The notes beneath the pieces are model-generated. The model ran no database searches, had not been told where the DNA came from, and saw only the letters and a program-made list of their open reading frames with translations. A stretch of 64,000 nt of DNA, from contig JAPXFQ010002840.1 in NCBI GenBank assembly GCA_028564705.1, positions 2,008,001 to 2,072,000 of the forward strand. The letters run 5' to 3'. The stretch comes from Apricaphanius iberus (lineage: Eukaryota; Chordata; Actinopteri; Cyprinodontiformes; Aphaniidae). Of the stretch, positions 48,200 to 59,800 are shown piece after piece (position 1 is the first letter of the stretch; each line of letters begins with the position of its first letter). The position numbers and the translations under genes are program-made.

Positions 48200-51169
48200 A
48201 TGTTTCTGAATCACAAAACACATTCAGCACCTTCAGCACTACATAATCCTAAAATGAGCAAAAGGCTTCTTTGGAGAAAAGCTGGGACTTTTTTCAGCTC
48301 CAAATGAGGAAAATTAGAACTGCACATTGACTGCACTTTATTACTGTTTTTCATTCCAAAGCTGAAGACATTGAGTATTAATCTTGATCTTCAGTTTTGA
48401 CATTGTTTGTATTCTTTGCCAGCAGTTATTCCCACTCAGGCAGTATACTGTGATTTACACTAGCGATTTGCTGCAGTGAAAGTTTAATTGGATCTAGATT
48501 AAATAACACAAAAGTAAATAACATATGACAGCCACACACTTGAAGTGGATTATCAACCCAGGCAATGCCAGGCATTTTTTTAAAACCAGAAATGAAGATT
48601 ATTACAAATCCTTTCAGTGGAGGACAGGTCCTCACAACAATCCAAGCTGAGTACAAGTGGTGTGCAGACCTGCAGGTCTAACAGTGAAGCCTCAGGTAAT
48701 GTTCCTGTCACCAATAGTTCATTTTTGTTAAGGGAAATGTCTTAGGCAATATGAACAAAATGATTTATGGCAACTTTCTGGCACTAAGCTGCATAACTCA
48801 AGCACATTCATCTCCTGTGACGAAAAAAAAAGACAAACCACCCAGAATAATTTCCTCAACGAGGGAAACACTTATTTTTATTTTTTATAATTTACACATG
48901 ATCTTCAACTTCCATTATAAGAGTGCATCAAGTTCAAAAATATTTTCAAAGTAAAACAAAAACCCATAAATAATTTCAGAACTGCAATCATTGTTTTCTT
49001 TTTGAATGCATAACTGCTACATGGTGTGGCTGTGGAGAAAATAAAAACCTCACCTGTCTCCCCTGATTAAAGTACATTAGCACCCTATCTACAAATATAT
49101 AAGACACCCTAAAAACTAAGATCAGGTACAACCCAAGCATCATATCGGTTACTATCCTGTACAGGTAACAATAATATCGACATGGTCACCTTGAACATGA
49201 ATGGCTTTCCTCAATACTTGGAAGACCATTAGTTGACTTTTAACTGTGTTCAGTTAAAAGTGGTCCGGATCCGTACGCTATTTTAGGGTCTGGTTTATTC
49301 AGGAGAGAGCTTCCACCACCAGTTGCATTCTCACCGCTTAGGCTGTGTTAAACCTAATTTTCGAGTTACAACAAACATGGCACAGTAAAAAAATTTAGTT
49401 TTGGGTTTTGGTTCTTTTTTTTGCACAAACTGTACCGCAACGTTTGAGAGTGGACTCCATGTAGTAGAGTCCGTGTACAGCGTTGTGAGTGTTTATGTCT
49501 TCTGCTTGTTGAAAGCGGTGTCGTTTTTCTGTTCCCCAATCAAAGGGCTGTTGGGTGATGCCAGCAGCTCCGTGCGAACCATACCAAACTATTGTCCTGT
49601 AGACCTACAACTGAAGGGGCCCAAGAAATGGAGTGGGATATACTTGTTGTATATATCATTTTAGCAATGAAAAAAGACAAAATAGAGAGCCAACTGTTGA
49701 ACTATACTCAACAGGTTAACTGATTAGTAGGAAATATTGACTTATCCCTTCTTTGACCTGTGGTCTATTTTGCTGATGATGAAAATGGGGCAGCATCAAG
49801 TAGTTAATTAGATCAATTTGCTCAGGATCTACTGCAATAGACAGCAGTTTGTCAGGACGTCTTCACACAGGATGAAGAGAATGCTACATTGTGAAATAGT
49901 AGTAAGACCATGGATGGTTCTTGCGTAGTCTTTAAGAGGTTGTTTGTCTTGAAATAAGAATGAAATGGGCTATAGTCTTAGGGTGATTTGATGCATATAC
50001 AAAACATTGTTAAAAGGTTTTATGGTTGTCTAAGATGATGGCAACAATATTGGGGTCTCGGGGGAGTCTGATGGACCAAAGTGGAAGAATATCATTGATG
50101 AGGGGCCCATAAATACCAGGGGAGCCTAGTTTGATAGAGGTTTACCAAAGAACCTCTGGAATGTAGAAAATACTATTTCGCTAGCACAACAAGAACAGTC
50201 AGATTATGATTGCCTTTACAGGGATAAAAATGTTCTTAATGTGCTGCAATTCAGCCATGTCCTACAGATTATTGCAAGAGCACCTGGTGTATAGGGACCT
50301 ATAGCCAGAAGCAGCAAGGTTGAGCCATTCTGTTGTATTTAGCTTTGTTGTGACTGAAGCCTCAGATTTCAAACTGTATTTTAATTTAATGTAATAAAAA
50401 CATCTAAGTATATTTTTGTGCTGATCAGTGGAAAACCACATATGTCATTGCTATACAAAGCTGGAAATTAGCATAACCTCAGTCACCAATTCCTTTCATA
50501 CGGTCATTGACAACAAAAACCAGAGACCAGTGTTCCCTTTACATGCAGCTTAAATTTCCTAAAATTAATTGACAACAGTAACAATAAAATCACTCTCGGT
50601 TGACTATAATAGCAGTTGCAACTGTGCAGTGTGTTTAGCTAAATCAAGACAAACACAATCCAAGATACAAAATGCCCTATTGCAACAGAAGTTAATGTAT
50701 GTACATATTTGTCACTCAAAGGACAATTATTGCTTTCTAAGAGTTCCTCAACATCGTATTAATAATAAGTCCCGAATAGAAGTAGATGCTCAACATTATT
50801 AAAAATGCAATATAACTTCAACAGTGGAGATATGTCAGTATATGCCTGCAAATGTGCAAAAATGCTTCATCTTAGCTTTTAATCATCAGAAACATCTGCA
50901 TATAATTCCTTCTGGCACTCAGCTCAATACATTTAACTTATAATTTAACATTTTGCAATATACCATAACATATATTTAATAAAGCAAATTTAAAAACAGC
51001 ATGGCAGCTGACCAAAGTGCTGCTCAATTTGGACAAGAAACAAGAACAAACAAGAAAACACAAAAAGGAGGACAAAACACAGAAAACAATCGATACAAAC
51101 AAGAAAATAAAGGCAATATAAGAACAATACACTGTAGGTATTAAGAAAGACAGACAGCAATTAAGAATT
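48200..51169. other. Intergenic, nothing recognised
   Basis: No gene, RNA or bounded repeat could be supported. Confidence 0.35.
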
Positions 51170-51860
51170 AAAAGCATAGGTTTAAAGGTAAGTATTTAAA
51201 TGGGACTTAAAAGCAGTGGGGATCATCTAATGAGCAATGGAAGCTTGTTCCAGAGTTTTGGGGCACAGATAGAAAAATGTGCATCTTTATATGAGGTAAT
51301 CAGCTCTGAGAGGTAAGTAGGGGCCAAATCATTCAAAGCCTTAAAAACAAACATCAGGATTTTAAAATGCATCTGGGAATTTACAAGAAGTCAGTGGAGT
51401 TTTATAAAAACTGGGTTGATATCCTGACGGTGGCCAGTATTAGTCAGGAATCTTGCAGCTGCATTCTGGACTCGCTGAAGGCGAGAGAGGGACACTTTAG
51501 TAATAACAAGAACAGAATTCAAATAATCACACCTTGAGGTAATAAAAGCATGAATTGTTGACTCAAGGTAGTGCTGGTTTAGGACAGGTTTCAATTTAGC
51601 AAGATGTTTAGAATGTTTGACTAAAATGGGCATCTATTTTCAGTGCCAAGTAAATTTTAACATTAAGACTGGAAACTGATTATAACAGAAGGGAAGTACA
51701 GAGTCTTCAAAAACAGATGACATTAAGCTGTAAAGGTTCAAAATGAGCTCAGTCTTAGAGTCATTTAAAAGCAATGCATTTACATAAACTATAACAATAA
51801 ACATAATTAATAAGACACACATTGAGTTTGCAAGAATAGAGGGAACAATTTAGCAATATT
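51170..51860 (-). mobile_element. L2-like LINE remnant, antisense
   Basis: Minus-strand pieces: NALLLNDSKTELILNL (51640-51822), then HAFITSRCDYLNSVLVITK and LQRVQNAAARFLTNT (51391-51633), followed by degraded C-terminal ORF sequence to about 51170. The block order fits L2-type RT downstream of YADD. Confidence 0.8.
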
Positions 51861-51903
51861 TTGGAGGAAACTCTATTTTTAATTTTTCAAATAAATAAGA
51901 ATA

Positions 51904-51910
51904 AAAAAGG

Positions 51911-51964
<54 letters not shown>

Positions 51965-51975
51965 TCTTTTTTCTT
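51904..51975. repeat. (AT)n flanked by inverted arms
   Basis: A perfect AT run (51913-51961) is flanked by AAAAAAGGAACTATAT and, inverted, AAAAAAGAAACTATAT, so the whole segment can fold as one long hairpin. Confidence 0.85.
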
Positions 51976-52770
51976 ACTCAAAAAAAAAGATTTCATCTAT
52001 CTCATCTTGTTATAATCCCTGTCTAAAAGTTAGCCCAGCCGCTAGCTTGTCCATCTTGTCTATCATTGTGTTACTGTAAGTTTTAATATTTTACATTTTC
52101 GGCTGAATGGGACTAAATAAAGTCCAGAGTTACAGAGACAGAGAAATAGCCCTTTACTTTTGGAAGCTCCAAAGCAAATGCCATTGGTTGACGGTTAGCC
52201 AGCGGCTTAGAAACAGCAAATGTTGCCACATTAAGAAGGGATAAAAGCTTTTCCGCTGTTCTTTTAACAGAGTGTAACCAGCCCATCACGCAGTCTTTAA
52301 TAGTCAAATCCATCACAAAAACAATAAATAAAGCAGCCTTCTCCTTTCTTTCTTCAAAATTAGAGTCTCAAAGATAATGTCACCTTAAAGCACATGCCTT
52401 CATGTCCAAGGCTAATTATTCCTTTACACTTACTTCATCAGACGAAGTCACAAGATAACTGCAGCCAGATAGCATTTTTCAAGACCGTCTTGATTAAAAC
52501 AAGAAGTACATCACAATATACCATATGCAGAGATCTCATTACACCCTTACTAGCTAGTCACAAAGTCTTCAACCAAAATCACTTCACAGAAAATAAAAAC
52601 GCTTTACTTGAAACCAAATAAAAAACAAAGTAAATGCTACGGATACTGTAACTTGGGTAAAGAAAACTATCCCCTAACTTTCTCTGATCCAGTTTTGAAC
52701 CCCGATGATTTCCCACTCCAGCACAACTGATACAAATTATAGTATTACCTCCTAGGAATGCTTCCAATGG
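51976..52770. other. Intergenic, nothing recognised
   Basis: No supported element. Confidence 0.3.
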
Positions 52771-53482
52771 GGAGCCAAAGTCACACCCTTCTACTTCCGG
52801 TCCATGGGTCCCCTAATGCCCAAAAAAATGAATGAGAGTCAATAAAGCGATAACAGTTATTTTCTGATCCAGTTTCAAATAAGCCGTGGATCGAACATAT
52901 GATGTCCCTGAATTTTGAAGACTAATTTTGATGCAGAGAAAATTCGGATTTTCGACTGGAGGCAAAAGTTACTTTAGGTTTTGTGTGAAAACGTTTAGCG
53001 GACTACAACTGCAGAAGAAGAAGAAAAGCGAGGGTTTTAGCCTCCAGGACGAAGAAAGGAGCATTAATCACGGAGAAACCCTCTATAAATCTGACCATGT
53101 GGAAAGTAGCAGCTATGTCGGGGATAAAGCAGTCAGTGGAGTGAGAACCAGCATGGAGGAGAAGCTCTACAAGCTCTAGGTGAGAGTTTTACGTGCTATA
53201 GCTAGTGCTAACTTCCGTTAGCCAAATGGCATCATATATGCCCCTTCTTACTTCTGATTTGTAGCCATTTTAAATGCAAATTTTTACAATCAAATAAATC
53301 CCATATCGCTGGACAAACACAGTCGAAATGTACATCATTAGTTATCATTTAAATCGAAGTACAACATATGTGTGATAAAGGACGTAAGACAAAGGGGACC
53401 AGAAAATAACTTTTATCTCTCCATTGACTTTCGTTCATTATTTTTTTGGTTTGGGGACCGGAAGGGGAGGAGACTCAGGCTC
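52771..53482. mobile_element. Non-autonomous DNA transposon with ~90-bp TIRs and an internal ORF
   Basis: The left end (GGAGCC then CTTCCGGTCC, a CCCAAAAAAATGAATGA-like block, and AGTTATTTTCTG) recurs inverted at the right end with minor differences over about 90 bases. A plus-strand frame of 83 codons (52928-53179) lies between the repeats. It is lysine-rich in the middle, with no recognised domain. The superfamily and TSD were not determined. Confidence 0.7.
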
Positions 53483-53643
53483 AAATTGTACTGAAGCCTT
53501 TTACTGACTCATTCATATAAGCCAGTTGTCTATTGGCAGGGAATAAGCTAAAACATGCTAGTGAGGTCTTCGAGCCCTAATTCAAAATTAGTTTTTCCAA
53601 TATTTGTCTTTATTTAGGACAACTTTTTTTCTGTATCTCATAT

Positions 53644-53649
53644 TTTATT
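53644..53649 (-). promoter_or_regulatory. cav2: Candidate cav2 polyadenylation signal
   Basis: An AATAAA on the minus strand, about 100 bases after the cav2 stop codon. Its position fits a short 3' UTR; use is inferred. Confidence 0.5.
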
Positions 53650-53747
53650 TTTTAAAAGCTCACATCTCCTTCTTATTAACTTTTTGAAACAACTTCATAG
53701 TTTCCTAAAGGATGCATCTTCTTCCTGGGGACAGAGAGGTGTCTGCC

Positions 53748-53898
53748 TCATTTTTCTGATGTTTGAACATGAATGGAGAATAAACAATTCCCCAGGCTGA
53801 GAAACAGCGGTGTTACAAAAATGTCCATCAGACTCCCCCATATCTTCTGTAATGAAGGCAGGAGAGTCATCAAACTCTGGATCGCTGGCATCACCAAC
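53748..53898 (-). CDS. cav2: cav2 exon 3 (terminal coding exon)
   Basis: A strong acceptor (a T-rich run then CTGCAG, exon from 53898) opens this exon. Read in the phase dictated by exon 2, its first base completes Trp and 49 codons follow to TGA at 53748-53750. The product includes [20 protein letters not shown], which matches the CAV2 C-terminal pattern LPSVQxxWKSxTDxxIxPL. The 151-nt coding length equals human CAV2 exon 3. An overlapping frame begins at an ATG inside the intron and stays open longer, but it is one base out of phase and meaningless. Confidence 0.93.
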
Positions 53899-56800
53899 CT
53901 GCAGAAAAAAAAAAGTCAATGAGGGATTATTAAAGAACAAATGTGGCTAGTTAATAGAGTTTAGGCTAAAAGTTTAGGCAAGATTATATTTATATATATA
54001 TTTATATATATATATACAGTCAGGTCCATAAATATTGGGACATCGACAAGATGCTAACATTTTTGGCTCTATACACCACCATAATGGATATCAAATGAAA
54101 CGAACAAGACGTGCTTTAACTGCAGACTGTCAGCTTTTATTTGAGGGTATTTACATCCAAATCAGGTGAACAGTGTAGGAATTACAACAGTTTGCATGTG
54201 TGCCTCCTACTTGTTAAGGGACCAAAAGTAAATGGACAGAATAAAAACCATAAATCAAACTTATACATTTCAATACTTGGTTGCAAATCCTTTGCAGTCA
54301 ATTACAGCCTGAAGTCTGGAAAACATAGACATCACCAGACATTGGGTTTCATCCCTGGTGATGCTCGGCCAGGCCTCTACTGCAACAGTCTTCAGTTCCT
54401 GCTTGTTCCTGGGGCATTTTCTCTTCAGTTTTGTCTTCAGCAAGTGAAATCCACACTCAATTGGATTCAGGTCTGGTGATTGACTTGGCCATTGCAAAAC
54501 AGTCCACTTCTTTCCCTTCAAAAACGTTTTGGTTGCTTTTGCAGTATCATTTGGGTCATTGTCCATCTGTACTGTGAAGCGCCGTCCAATGAGTTCTGAG
54601 GCATTTGGCTGAATATGAGCAGATAATATTGCCCGAAACACTTCAGAATTCATCTTGCTGCTTTTGTCAGCAGTCACATCATCAATAAATACAAGAGAAC
54701 CACTTCCACTGGCAGCCATACAGGCCCACGCCATGACACTTCCAGCACCATGCTTCACTGATGAGGTGGTATGCTTAGGATCATGAGCAGTTCCTTTCCG
54801 TCTCCACACTCTTCTCTTCCCATCACTCTGGTACAAGTTGAGCTTGGTCTCATCTGTCCATAGGATGTTGTTCCAGAACTGTGAAGGCTTTTTTAGATGT
54901 TTGGCTAACTCTAATCTGGCCTTCCTGATTTTGGGGATCACCAATGGTTTACATCAGAATCAGAATCGGTTTTATTGCCATTGTTTGAGAACAAGTTCAC
55001 AAACTAGGAATTTTTTCCGGTACAGTTGTGCACATAAAACATTTAACATAAGTAAAAATAAAATAAAATAAAAAGAAATAAAATAAAAAGAATGAGCCAT
55101 AAGGCTAAAGTCTTTATAAATATTATAATCTGTATGTAATATAAAAGAACTATGAAGAGATAAACATCCTTTTAACATAAGAACAGCAGCAGGGTTCCAT
55201 TCACAGATGTGCAGGTGAATGACAGCAGCAGATCTAAGTGTGATCAGACCACACAGTGCAGTAAAATAAAGTTACGTAGTGCAGATGGTTCTATCCTACA
55301 TGGGTCTTTAACTGAACTATCGGGTCTTGTTATTGTTCATGAGTCTGATGGCGGAGGGGAAGAAACTGTTCAGGTGGCGGGAGGTGTGGGTCTGGATGGA
55401 CCGTAGCCTCCTGCCTGAGGGGAGGAGGGAGAATAGTCGGTGTCCAGGGTGAGAAGAGTCAGCTGTGATCCGACCCACACGCCTCCGGGTCCTGGAGGAG
55501 AACAGGTCCCGGAGGGATGGGAGCCTGCAGCCAATCACCTTCTCAGCAGCACGCACGATGCGCTGCAGTCGGTGTTTGTCCCGGTCTGCGGCGCCGGGGA
55601 ACCACACGGTGATGGAGGAGGTGAGGATGGACTCGATGATGGCCGTGTAGAACTGCACCAGCATCTCGGTCGGCACCTTGAGTTTCCTCAGCTGCCGCAG
55701 GAAGTACATCCTCTGCTGGGCCTTCTTGATGAGGGAGCTGATGGTTGGCTCCCACTTGAGGTCCTGGGTGATGGTGGTGCCCAGGAAACGGAAGGAGTCC
55801 ACGATGGAGATGGGGGTGGGAGAGTCCATCAGGGTGAGGGGATACGGTGGGGCTGTGACTTTCCTGAAGTCCATGATCATCTCCACTGTCTTCTGGGCGT
55901 TCAGCTCCAGGTTGTTGTGACTGCACCAAGAAGCCAGCCGGTCCACCTCTCTCCTGTAGGCGGACTCATCACCGTCTGAGATAAGTCCGATGAGGGTGGT
56001 GTCGTCCGCAAACTTGATCAGCTTTACGGACTGGTGACTGGAGGTGCAGCAGTTTGTATACAGCGAGAAGAGCCAGGGGGAGAGTACACAGCCCTGAGGA
56101 GTCCCAGTGTTTGTAGTCCGATTGTCCGAGACAATCTTCCCCAACCGCACGTGCTGTCTCCGGTCCGACAGGAAGTCAGTGATCCACCTGCAGAGGGAGT
56201 CGGGCACGCTGAGCTGGTAGAGCTTGTCTCGTAGCAGTCCAGGGAGGATGGTGTTGAAGGCAGAGCTGAAGTCCACAAACAGGATCCTGGCGTAGGTTCC
56301 TGGGGAGTCCAGATGCTCCAGGATGAAATGGAGGGCCAGGTTCACTGCATCATCCACAGACCTGTTGGCTCTGTAGGCGAACTGCAGTGGGTCCAGGAGG
56401 GGGGCGGTGATGTCCTTGAGGTGGGGCAGAACCAGGCGCTCAAATGACTTCATGACCACAGACGTCAGCGCCACCGGCCTGTAGTCATTAAGTCCTGTGA
56501 TCCGTGGCTTTTTGGGGACAGGGACGATGGTGGAGGTTTTGAAGCAGGACGGCACGCGACAGAGCGCCAGGGAGGTGATGAAAATGTCCGTGAACACGGG
56601 GGCCAGCTGATCCGCGCAGTGTCTCAGGGTGGAGGGGGAGACACCGTCCGGCCCGGGGGCCTTCCTCCTGTTCAGCCTCAAAAACTGTCGGCGCACATCC
56701 TCCTCCTGGATGGAGAGGGCAGGGGGGGAGGAGGGGGGGTCTGAGGAGTCCTTTGATGAAGTGCTGGGGTCGTTGATGGTTGGGGTGATGGTGGGGGGAG

Positions 56801-59800
56801 GAGCAGAGGTGTGAGGAGCAGACGGCTGTTCAAAGCGGCAGTAGTGTGTATTCAGGCCCTGGGCGAGAGTCCGGTCGTTCAGGGTCTGGGGGGCTTTGGG
56901 CTTGTAGTTTGTGAGAGCCCTCAACCCCCTCCACACGGCTGCAGAGTCATTGGAGCTAAAGTGTTCCTGTATACGGTTGGAGTACACAGATTTTGCTCTT
57001 CTCACTTCACTAGTGAAGTGGTACTTTGCTCGTCTGTATGTACTCCAGTCCTCGCTCCGCCGCGCTACTTCCTTCTCCCCACGTAGGCGCCGGAGCTTGG
57101 GTGTGAACCAGGGCTTGTCATTGTTATAACAAATCCTGGTGCGCGTTGGGATGATGCGCGTCTCATTAAACTGAATATATGAGGTCACAGTGTCCGTATA
57201 CTCGTCCAGATTGTCCGTGGCTGCTCCAAACGCTCCCCAGTCTGTCGTCTCCCAACATGAGCGCAGCTCCTCCACAGCTTCAGAGGTGTATTTCCTTGTT
57301 GTTATCACGACAGGCTTGGCCAATTTCAGTCTCTGTCGGTATGAGGGAATTAGGTGCACCATCACGTGATCTGATAGTCCGAGGGCAGCGCGCGGCACAG
57401 CATGATACGCTCTGCTGACTGTAGTGTAGCAGTGATCCAACGTGTTCTCCTCTCTGGTCGGGCATTTAATGAACTGTCTATACTTTGGTACACAAAGTAA
57501 AGACATGGCATTTTGTGGTGAACCCTCTGTATTCACACTGGTGGAGTCTTCTCTTGATTGTTGACTTTGACACAGATACACCTACCTCCTGGAGAGTGTT
57601 CTTGATCTGGCCAACTGTTGTGAAGGGTGTTTTCTTAACCAGGGAAAGGATTCTTCGGTCATCCACCACAGTTGTTTTTCGTGGTCTTCCGGGTCTTTTG
57701 GTGTTGCTGAGCTCACCGGTGCGTTCCTTCTTTTTCAGAATGTTCCAAACTGTTGCTTTGGCCACGCCTAATGTTTTTGCTATCTCTCTGATAGGTTTCT
57801 TTTGTTTTTTCAGCCTAATGATGGCTTGCTTCACTGATAGTGACAGCTTTTTGGATCTCATCTTGACAGTTGACAGCAACAGATTCCAAATGCAAATAGC
57901 TCACTTGAAATTAACTCTGGACCTTTTATCTTCTCATTGTAATTGGGATAATGAGAGAATAACACACACCTGGCCATGAGAAGCCAATTGTCCCATTACT
58001 TTTGGTCCCTTAACAAGTGGGAGGCACATTTGCAAACTGTCGTAATTTCTACACTGTTCACCTGATTTGGATGTAAATACTCTCAAATAAAAGCTGACAG
58101 TTAAAGCACATCTTGTTCATTTCATTTGATATCCATCGTGGTGGTGTACAGAGCCAAAAATGTTAGCATTGTGTCGATGTCCCAATATTTAAAAAAGAAC
58201 AAAACTCGAGTCGGATTGAGGTAGGCAAAGAACCAGAGTAAACATTGGTGCGAGTGGCGTTTGAGAGGTGGAGAACGCTGAAAGAATCTCTCGGTATGAG
58301 AAAAGACCTGCAGCTGGCGTCATTATTGCTTGAAAGGTAAGAAAGTTTTACCAAATACATGGGGGGAAAAAAGAGTAGTAGATGCTTTCAAAACGTGGGT
58401 TTCCATACATTCTCCGCAGTAGGAACATGTTTTAGGCTGCTTGTCTGGCGTGCCTACAGCTAAATACATAGCTTAGCTAATTTGTTGGGATTGTGAGAAA
58501 AAAAACTAAATTGTGTAGGCCTATCTAATATGGACGACCAACTTTGAAATAATTGACAATAAATACATTAATATGGAAATAAATAAATACATAAATCCAA
58601 TTCAAAATAAACAAACAAAAATATTTAATTTCACACATTTATTTATTTCCACATTTCTAGATCGTATTTATTTCCACATTTCTAAATCACATTTATTTAC
58701 AGATCTACAGAAGTGTATTCCAATAAGGGTGGTGTTTCTAACACTGATCTAAAGCCTGATTGGTCAGCTTCAAGTCTCTGTATTTACCATGAAGTGGCTG
58801 AGGATGGAGGAGCGTTAGCTTCAGCTAGCTACTCTGTGTGTCTGTGACAGAATTGAGCTACCTGGCTGCTGGAATCTCATTGTCAGAGTAATGCTGGTTT
58901 ATCACCAGGTCTGTCCTTGACATGGAGAACTCCTGTGAGCAAGAGACGAAAACGAAGGTGCCTTGGAAGGTGAGGTGCTGGGGTGGAAATGTTAACAATT
59001 GAAGGCTAACCCAGTTTAGGCTTCTAGCTAATCTAGCGGGAAGCCCCCAAGTAGCACCTCGTAATCTAGCGCTCAGTCTGCCTTGGCTTCTTGTCTTAAG
59101 CTTTTGACAACAGTTCACAAGCACCTGTCCATGTTTCATGTTGAATTCCATACTCAGTACCACGGTCATGGGAGCCGATACTTGGAAATAGGCAGTCAAA
59201 GCTGCCGAAGTTAGTCTTATAAAGATTAGCTTTGCGCATATATCGTGCATTACGGTAATAGATCATCAGGAGTTGACGCAGCCTCGCAGACGAAAATGGA
59301 ATGATGAAGTGGGAGGCTTTAACCATATTTTTTTATTTATTACCTACCCATAAATAAATAAATGTGGAAATATGCTACTAGTTCTTTCACGTATTCCCAC
59401 ATATATTTATTTATTTAGTTCTTTATTCATTTTTAAATATGGTATTGAACCATTTATTTATTCATTACCATATTTATTTATTTATTTATCTTATTTTTTA
59501 TTTATTTACAAATGTATTTTCAAAATGATTTATTTGTTTAATTCTATATCTAATTTTCTTTCTTTATTTATATATTTACAAATGTATTTGACCTTTTATT
59601 TTATTTATTTATTTATCCCCTTATTTATTTATTCCAAAATTGATGTGATTCTCTATTGCTTGGGCAATAAAAGATGTCATATTAGAAAATTTAGACATTT
59701 TCACCAATCTATGAATACCCCTAGATACCTGGGAGAGAAGGTAAAAAGCTGACATGTCGGAGGAAAAGAGAAAATCGTTCTACTGTTGATGGTAATATTA

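Larger units (their letters stand above)
39184..53747. other. cav1-cav2 intergenic spacer
   Basis: 14.6 kb between the cav2 stop and the cav1 start codon, including the cav1 5' flank and untranscribed upstream DNA. It contains only LINE remnants, MITEs and simple repeats. No third gene was seen. Confidence 0.8.
54017..58190 (-). mobile_element. Tc1-family transposon, DD34E, interrupted by a LINE
   Basis: A fish Tc1 element with unusually long inverted repeats (about 200 bp; left from 54017, preceded by TA, right to 58190). Transposase is on the minus strand in two parts. 57485-57879 holds the paired HTH and GRPR-like linker ([10 protein letters not shown]). 54270-54950 holds the catalytic core ([22 protein letters not shown]). 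The two parts are separated by a 2.55-kb LINE. The right repeat lacks its outermost CAGTCAGGTCCAT-type bases, so this copy looks immobile. It lies in cav2 intron 2. Confidence 0.9.

Noticed and set aside
53695..53940. 81-codon minus-strand ORF with a convincing splice acceptor
   Set aside because: The acceptor is real but the frame is wrong. The phase set by cav2 exon 2 gives the caveolin-2 C-terminus ending at 53748.
55440..57418. Several plus-strand frames of 60-180 codons
   Set aside because: They are complementary-strand shadows of the intact LINE RT ORF, which is GC-richer than its surroundings.
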